Source: Porticoccaceae bacterium (GTDB taxonomy: Bacteria; Pseudomonadota; Gammaproteobacteria; Pseudomonadales; Porticoccaceae). Taken from it: 49,237 bases of DNA. Shown here one piece after another: positions 44,659 through 49,237 of the stretch (its first letter is position 1; each line of letters begins with the position of its first letter). The position numbers and the translations under genes were made by a program. The notes beneath the pieces are model-generated. The model ran no database searches, had not been told where the DNA came from, and worked only from the letters and a program-made list of their open reading frames with translations. The DNA is taken from NCBI GenBank assembly GCA_023228865.1, contig JALOAH010000019.1, positions 1 through 49,237 of the forward strand. Direction: 5' to 3'.

Positions 44659-44762
44659 ATAAGCAGAGTGCGGGAGTATCAATTTGCAGATGAAGTCCAT
44701 AAAAAACAGCTGCCATAAAGCTGAAATGGCTGAAAAATCGCTATTTTTCGGCTTTATAAAAA

Positions 44763-44777
44763 TGGCGCACAAATTGC
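44763..44777 (+). promoter_or_regulatory. Sigma-54 promoter 2
   Basis: TGGCGCACAAATTGC has GG (44764-44765) and GC (44776-44777) 10 bp apart and shares the TGGCGC-N5-TTGC layout with promoter 1. It should start the BVMO-OYE operon with a leader of about 160 nt. Confidence 0.7.
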
Positions 44778-44949
44778 GTAGGGAATCCTGTTTGCGCCGC
44801 TATGAAATAAAACCCAACGCCGACCACGAACAGTTCCAAGCCAGTATTTCATAAGCGGGTTTTAAGCGGCACCGTGGTGGCAATGCAGAAAGTTTTTCAA
44901 CAGTCTGTTGGCTGATGACAATAATTATCCAGTATGAGGAGCGGATTCA

Positions 44950-46584
44950 GTGTCTGAACAACAAGCAGAATTTTTTGAAGTTATCATCATTGGTGCCGGA
45001 CAAACCGGTATGTATGAATTAATAAAAATGCGCGAGATAGGTGCATCAGTGAAAGTGATAGAATCCGGTGGCGACGTGGGCGGCGCCTGGTATTGGAATC
45101 GCTATCCCGGCTGTCGCCTCGATTCAGAATGTTATTCCTACGGCTATTCCTTCTCCAAGGAGGTGCTTGATGAATGGAGTTGGAGTGAACTATTTACCAA
45201 GCAGGAAGAAAATCTTCGCTATTACAATTTTGTCGCCGATAAATATGATCTGCGCCGGGATATTCAATTCAATACCACTGTCACCAAGGCCGCCTATGAC
45301 GAAGAACATAATCTGTGGCGGGTAACTCTGGATGATGGTTCAGCCTTAACCTGTAGATTTTTGCTGGCCGCTACCGGTCCCCTATCCGCCGTGCAGATGC
45401 CCAATATTCCCGGTATCGACGACTTCAAAGGTGATTCCTGGCATACCGCACGCTGGCCTCAGGATCCCAATGGTTTTGGCGGCCAGCCCTACGATTTTCG
45501 CGGTAAAAAAGTTGGTGTTATAGGCACGGGATCAACCGGTGTTCAGGTCATTCAGGAAACCTCAAAAACGGCCAAGGAACTGTTTGTCTTTCAGCGTTCC
45601 GGCAACTGGTGCGCGCCGCTGGGAAACAAACCGCTGAGCAGAGAAGAGATGGAGGAAATTCGCGCCAGTTATCCCGATATATTTGCCAAATGCAAAGCCA
45701 CTGCGGCGAGCTTTATTCACGACGCCATTGATAAATCAGTATTTGAAGCCACCGAAGAAGAGCGCGAAGCTTTTTTTGAAAAGGTGTATTGGCAATCCGG
45801 TTTTGGTATCTGGTTTGGCACCTACAATGACGTTTTATCCGACAGGGAAGCCAATAAAATATTAACGGATTTTGTTGCCAGAAAAATTCGCCAGCGAGTT
45901 AAAGATCCAGTTACTGCAGAAAAATTGATTCCCAAAGATCACGGCTTTGGTATTCGCCGTGTGCCGTTGGAAACCAATTATTACGAATGCTACAACCAGG
46001 ACAATGTGCACCTTGTCGATCTCAAGGAGACACCCGTAGAACGTATTACTGCCAATGGCATCAAAACCATTGCCAAAGAATACGATTTGGATGTCATTAT
46101 TTATGCGACAGGCTTTGATGCCATTACCGGCGCCTTAAAGCGCATTGATATTCGCGGTATTGGCGGCCAGTCGCTGAAAGAAAAATGGGCGCAGGGACCC
46201 TTAACCTATTTAGGTGCGCAAACTGTTGGTTTCCCTAATTTTTTCACCCTGGTGGGGCCTCACAGTGGTGCCAGTTTTTGCAATATTCCCCGCTGTATTG
46301 AAGATATCGTCGAGTGGGTTTCGGATTTTATCGAGTTTGCCAGAAGGCAGAATGTCAATTATATCGAACCTCTCCCAGAGTCTGAGAAGCAATGGACACA
46401 GCAGATTTATGAGGATTCCAAGGACAGTCTTTTCGCCGAAGTGGATTCCTGGTTTACTGGTAAAAATTACAACGATCCGGATGCAGTGAAAACCTTCCTT
46501 CTTTACTTGGGTGGCGGCCCCCAGTACAGGCAATTACTTGCCGATATCAAAAGTGAAAATTATTCCGGGTTTGTGTTGCGTTAA
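44950..46584 (+). CDS. Baeyer-Villiger monooxygenase (FAD/NADPH)
   Basis: This 544-residue type I BVMO has the FAD loop GAGQTG (residues 15-20), the ESGGDVGGAWYWNRYPG region, the fingerprint FKGDSWHTARWP (159-170, FxGxxxHxxxWP) and the NADPH loop GTGSTG (192-197). It inserts oxygen next to a ketone to give an ester or lactone. Start is GTG 44950 with GAGGAGCGG upstream. The gene is first in the sigma-54 operon with the OYE homologue. Cyclic ketones are the likeliest substrates, since the neighbours encode lactone-type hydrolases and SDRs. Confidence 0.95.
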   Translation: MSEQQAEFFEVIIIGAGQTGMYELIKMREIGASVKVIESGGDVGGAWYWNRYPGCRLDSECYSYGYSFSKEVLDEWSWSELFTKQEENLRYYNFVADKYDLRRDIQFNTTVTKAAYDEEHNLWRVTLDDGSALTCRFLLAATGPLSAVQMPNIPGIDDFKGDSWHTARWPQDPNGFGGQPYDFRGKKVGVIGTGSTGVQVIQETSKTAKELFVFQRSGNWCAPLGNKPLSREEMEEIRASYPDIFAKCKATAASFIHDAIDKSVFEATEEEREAFFEKVYWQSGFGIWFGTYNDVLSDREANKILTDFVARKIRQRVKDPVTAEKLIPKDHGFGIRRVPLETNYYECYNQDNVHLVDLKETPVERITANGIKTIAKEYDLDVIIYATGFDAITGALKRIDIRGIGGQSLKEKWAQGPLTYLGAQTVGFPNFFTLVGPHSGASFCNIPRCIEDIVEWVSDFIEFARRQNVNYIEPLPESEKQWTQQIYEDSKDSLFAEVDSWFTGKNYNDPDAVKTFLLYLGGGPQYRQLLADIKSENYSGFVLR

Positions 46585-46626
46585 ATCCCCTGCGATCACA
46601 GGCTTCAATAAAATAAGGTAATAAAA

Positions 46627-47769
46627 ATGAATTCAAAAGGATCTACGGATATTTCGGTGAGCCCACTATTTCGGCCATTGACAGTGGGCTCCTTGATACT
46701 GAAAAACCGTGTGGTAATGGCGCCGATGACAAGGGCGTTTTCCCCGAACGGCGTACCCAGTGCAGAGGTGGCAGCCTATTACCGCCGACGTGCCGAAGGT
46801 GGTGTGGGTTTGATTATTACGGAGGGCACCTGGATTCCCCATGACACAGCGTCAAATGATCATTCGGTGCCCAATTTTTTTGGTCAGGATGCCCTCGCGG
46901 GATGGGCTGAAGTGCTGCGCCAGGTTCACAAGGCCGGTGGGCGTATCATGCCTCAGTTGTGGCATATCGGCATTGCCCAAAAGTCCGATGTCGCTGAAAT
47001 ATATGGCGATCGTCCCGATGTGCGCCTGTCGCCAATGGGACCCTCCGGGTTGATTCAAAAGGGAGAACCCGGGGGCAGAGCAATGACCCAGAAAGATATT
47101 GACGAGGTCAGTGACGCCTATGTCAAAGCAGCGATCTCTGCTTTTGAGCTGGGTTTTGACGGTGTCGAAATTCACGGTGCCCACGGCTATCTTGTCGATC
47201 AGTTTTTCTGGGAGGAAACCAACCTGCGCACTGACTGTTACGGCGGCGGTATTAGTGAGAGAACAAAATTTGCCGCTGACATGGTCAAAGAGATACGCCG
47301 CAAAACCAGCCCGGCATTTCCTATTGCACTGAGATTTTCCCAATGGAAGTTGCAGAACTATGATGCCCGTCCCTGGCCAAACCCCGAGGCGCTGGAGCAA
47401 TTTCTCTCTCCTCTGGTGGATGCCGGCGTTGATATGTTCGACTGTTCTCAACGCAGGTTCTGGACAGCGGAATTTCCCGGCAGCGACCTCAATCTTGCCG
47501 GCTGGACGCGAAAAATATCCGGAAAACCCAGCATCAGTGTGGGTTCTGTGACCTTGTCGGAAGATATGACAGAGACGCTTTACAAGGGCCTCCCCGGGTC
47601 TATTTGCGACATGGGCGACCTGGTGGAACGAATGGCAAGGAACGAGTTCGATCTCATTGCTGTGGGTCGCTCATTGATTGCCAATCCCGATTGGGCAGAT
47701 AAAGTCTCTGCGGGCAATGTTGCCGGATTGCAGCCATTTCAGCGGGATATTCTCGCTCGTCTTGAGTGA
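46627..47769 (+). CDS. Old yellow enzyme-family NADH:flavin oxidoreductase
   Basis: The 380-residue FMN protein starts with LFRPLTVGSLILKNRVVMAP and has GVGLIITEGTWI, MPQLWHIG, the substrate-binding histidine region GVEIHGAHGYLVDQFFW, and the C-terminal FDLIAVGRSLIANPDWADKV. It reduces the C=C of an enone. Cotranscription with the Baeyer-Villiger monooxygenase suggests that an unsaturated ketone is saturated before or after ring oxygenation, as in carvone-type routes. Confidence 0.93.
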   Translation: MNSKGSTDISVSPLFRPLTVGSLILKNRVVMAPMTRAFSPNGVPSAEVAAYYRRRAEGGVGLIITEGTWIPHDTASNDHSVPNFFGQDALAGWAEVLRQVHKAGGRIMPQLWHIGIAQKSDVAEIYGDRPDVRLSPMGPSGLIQKGEPGGRAMTQKDIDEVSDAYVKAAISAFELGFDGVEIHGAHGYLVDQFFWEETNLRTDCYGGGISERTKFAADMVKEIRRKTSPAFPIALRFSQWKLQNYDARPWPNPEALEQFLSPLVDAGVDMFDCSQRRFWTAEFPGSDLNLAGWTRKISGKPSISVGSVTLSEDMTETLYKGLPGSICDMGDLVERMARNEFDLIAVGRSLIANPDWADKVSAGNVAGLQPFQRDILARLE

Positions 47770-48110
47770 GGAATGACGTTCTTTTCCTGGAAGGATGTTG
47801 TGATTAACAGAAAAGTCAGCTCTTTAACCTGAATCTGTAGAAATACATCCTGAAATCCGGTTTAAAGTCACTCATGATGACGATATCCTGCTGAATAGGA
47901 GAGTAATCTCTTTCAATGATGCCCATTAGGTAAGCATTTGAAGTAAATCTCACTGCCAAATACTGTATGTGTTTGGCGCCAATGCCCAATACTTTGGCAG
48001 CACTTACGTCGCTCCGGAACTGCCAAGAATCTATGGAATGGAGGCAAAGCCCCAAAAACTACGCTGGGGCATGACCAGGTTAGGTAAGGGTTCTTTAATC
48101 TTTAAGGAAA
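47770..48110. other. Intergenic region downstream of the OYE gene
   Basis: No gene can be supported here. A 79-codon open frame on the - strand (47816-48055) has no recognisable domain and no clear ribosome binding site. A GCCCCA...TGGGGC stem-loop (48049-48070) may end transcription. Two TCTTTAA units (48092-48105) match a five-unit run at 49080-49114. Confidence 0.5.
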
Positions 48111-48121
48111 CTCTGATTAAT

Positions 48122-48190
48122 GTCATTCCCGCGCAGGCGGGAATCTATAATTCGTTGATTTTTTTGGACTCCCGACTGCGCGGGCGTGAC
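48122..48190. repeat. Palindromic repeat, core of the MITE-like element
   Basis: Positions 48122-48142 and 48170-48190 are inverted copies matching at 18 of 21 positions. The first contains its own CCCGC-GCAG-GCGGG stem. GTCATTCCCGCG...GCGGGAAT repeats of this type are dispersed in many proteobacterial genomes. Confidence 0.7.
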
Positions 48191-48203
48191 GAAAACAGAA
48201 TTA

Positions 48204-49068
48204 GGGCGTGTCCTCATTTCAACTTGAGCCAAATGACTGTACAGGCCAGATACGCCATGGCTTTAAAGTTGCGCGCGAACTTCTCAAAGCGGGTTGCAAT
48301 GCTTCGGAAGTGTTTAAGCCTAGCGAAGAGATTCTCTACCAGGTGACGAAGCTTGTAGAGGTGGGAATCGAACTCTGGATTTGGCTTTTTGCTATTGGAT
48401 TTTCTCGGAATGACCGGATTCATACCGGCCGCCCTTGCACTCTCTCGAATGCTTTCGGCGTCATAATAGCCCTTGTCCGCGACAAAATGGTCAGCCGCGC
48501 CTACTTTTGCGATGAGTTGGTTCGCAACTTTGGCGTCGTGGACTTCACCCCCAGTGACTTCAAAATCGATCGGATTTCCATGCGCATCGGCGGCAACATG
48601 CAGCTTAGTGGTTGCTCCCCCGCGTGATTTTCCAATGGCGCGCTCTTCTCCACGCCGAGCTCCACTCGCATGCTGATGAGCGCGGACGTAACTTCCATCG
48701 GCGAATACCCACCCTGAATCAATTTCGCCTCGTAGCTCAAAAAAAATTCCGCCCACAGACCTTTGGCAGCCCAGCGGTTAAAACGGTTATAGGCTGTCTT
48801 CCAAGGGCAAAACTCTCGGGGAACATCGCGCCGGGGGGCTCCAGTGCGAAGTTTACACAAAATTGCCTCCATCACAGCTCGGTCATTCGGCCAACGATGA
48901 CAACCTTTTGCTTTCAACGTTGCCTGAAGTTGCTCCCAAATTGAATCACTCAATACGTAGCGCGCCATCTGTACTCCCTTCCCCCCACCCTTGGTAAGGA
49001 CAAAGAGTCTCACAGATTCACTAAAAATCAACTGGTTATGCGTGTTTTCTCAGAATGAGGACACACCC
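48204..49068 (-). mobile_element. IS5-family insertion sequence (IS427-like), 865 bp
   Basis: Terminal inverted repeats GGGCGTGTCCTCATT (48204-48218) and the complement of 49054-49068 agree at 14 of 15 positions. A TA duplication flanks both ends (48202-48203, 49069-49070). The single transposase is split into two overlapping frames as usual for this group. The insertion lies inside the right end of a MITE-like repeat. Confidence 0.85.
48214..48968 (-). CDS. IS5-family transposase, two frames joined by -1 frameshift
   Basis: The first frame starts at ATG 48968 (MARYVLSDSIWEQLQ) and carries the N-terminal helix-turn-helix part and DVPREFCPWKTAYNRF. The second frame ends at 48214 and carries the DDE catalytic core: Asp in VFADGSYVRA, Asp in FVADKGYYD and Glu in HLVENLFARLKHFR. 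The frames overlap at a T8 run (complement of about 48740-48747), where a -1 slip gives a continuous protein of about 251 residues. All three acidic residues are present, so the element may still be active. Confidence 0.82.
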
Positions 49069-49079
49069 TAATCAGAGCT

Positions 49080-49114
49080 TCTTTAATCTTTAATCTTTAA
49101 TCTTTAATCTTTAA
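49080..49114. repeat. Five tandem copies of TCTTTAA
   Basis: Five perfect 7-bp units run from 49080 to 49114. Two units of the same sequence occur at 48092-48105 on the other side of the IS, both followed by AAGG and a CTCTGATT end. The array probably varies in copy number. Confidence 0.85.
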
Positions 49115-49185
49115 GGCATCTCTGATTTATTAATGATTTCAGCGATAATAAGGCATCGCGTCGACCATAGCTGAGTTTTCCAAAC

Positions 49186-49237
49186 ATGAAGCAGCAATCC
49201 CTCACCGATGGCTTTGAGAAGTTCCGCAAGAAGACCC
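49186..49237 (+). CDS. Start of a second IS5-type transposase, cut by the window edge
   Basis: The final 17 codons read MKQQSLTDGFEKFRKKT, matching the N-terminal pattern of IS5-type transposases (MKQ-x-(S/T)-L/F-x-D-x-F-x-x-x-x-K-K-T). No stop appears before the window ends. A putative end of this second element, TTAAGGCATCTCTGATT, lies at 49111-49127. This IS differs from the 865-bp element beside it. Confidence 0.6.
   Translation, partial: MKQQSLTDGFEKFRKKT

Larger units (their letters stand above)
44353..44949. other. Divergent control region between regulator and BVMO gene
   Basis: These 597 bases contain no supported gene. They hold a putative activator site (44646-44658), a short inverted repeat TCTCGCGAGA (44625-44634), a near-palindrome GCTGAAAAAT...ATTTTTCGGC (44729-44752) and a sigma-54 promoter (44763-44777). 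The regulator's own promoter, probably in the AT-rich 44450-44490 tract, is not clear. Confidence 0.6.
48102..49086. mobile_element. MITE-like repeat interrupted by the IS element
   Basis: Removing the IS (48204-49068) and one copy of its TA target restores a short element with 20-bp terminal inverted repeats. The left end is TTAAGGAAACTCTGATTAAT (48102-48121); the right end is made of 48200-48203 plus 49071-49086 and matches at 18 of 20 positions. Its core is the hairpin pair at 48122-48190. It encodes nothing, which fits a MITE. A third similar end, TTAAGGCATCTCTGATT (49111-49127), lies just before the second transposase. Confidence 0.6.

Noticed and set aside
47816..48055. A 79-codon - strand frame in the gap after the OYE gene
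   Set aside because: No recognisable domain, no ribosome binding site; kept only as part of the gap description.
48208..48627. A 139-codon + strand frame inside the IS
   Set aside because: It is the antisense of the transposase catalytic part and shows no independent signature.

Overview
The window reads as a catabolic region from a Gram-negative bacterium, most likely a gammaproteobacterium. It has a TonB-dependent receptor, periplasmic PQQ/cytochrome dehydrogenases, REP-type repeats and IS5-family elements. Base composition is near 50% G+C, with visibly AT-richer stretches around 20-21 kb and 25.7-28.4 kb. I see no rRNA, tRNA, CRISPR array or replication origin. Nearly every gene encodes a degradation enzyme, so the window looks like one large pathway for a hydrophobic, cyclic or branched compound (terpenoid-, alicyclic- or steroid-like). 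The substrate cannot be read from sequence alone.

Region A (about 0.1-19.7 kb, all + strand) is a CoA-thioester and beta-oxidation block. It starts with two thiolase-like proteins and a fused double DUF35 protein. A metallo-beta-lactamase-fold hydrolase, an enoyl-CoA hydratase, two adjacent acyl-CoA dehydrogenases, a zinc alcohol dehydrogenase and an acyl-CoA synthetase follow. Next comes a three-gene biotin-dependent carboxylase (carrier, biotin carboxylase, PycB/OadA-type carboxyltransferase), then thiolase, FadB-like protein, thiolase, SDR and a SnoaL/NTF2-like protein. Two sets stand out. Both proteins of the thiolase-like pair lack the nucleophilic cysteine, and their DUF35 partner lacks zinc-ribbon cysteines. 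The carboxyltransferase lacks the lysine, second histidine and threonine that define the catalytic centre of pyruvate carboxylase and oxaloacetate decarboxylase.

Region B (19.7-34.9 kb) holds uptake and front-end oxidation. It encodes a degenerate Nudix protein, a TetR regulator, a TonB-dependent receptor, two PQQ dehydrogenases with their own cytochrome c domains, a PhyH-type dioxygenase, two luciferase-like monooxygenases (one next to an FMN reductase), a second SnoaL-like protein, an amidohydrolase and an alpha/beta hydrolase. A 16-bp inverted repeat close to TTATATC-N2-GATATAA recurs at four starts here and overlaps -10 elements at three or four of them, which suggests one repressor regulon.

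Region C (35.2-47.8 kb) has two HSL-family hydrolases, five SDRs, a zinc alcohol dehydrogenase, a Baeyer-Villiger monooxygenase, an old-yellow-enzyme homologue and an AcoR-like sigma-54 activator. Two TGGCGC-N5-TTGC sigma-54 promoters lie upstream of the 37.9-42.4 kb operon and the 44.9-47.8 kb operon. Each has a TCTCA-N3-TGAGA-like inverted repeat further upstream. This gene set fits alcohol to ketone, enone reduction, Baeyer-Villiger lactone formation and lactone hydrolysis, feeding acids into region A.

Region D (47.8-49.2 kb) is a mobile-element junction. An 865-bp IS5-family element sits inside a roughly 100-bp MITE-like repeat, and the start of a second IS5-type transposase runs off the right edge.
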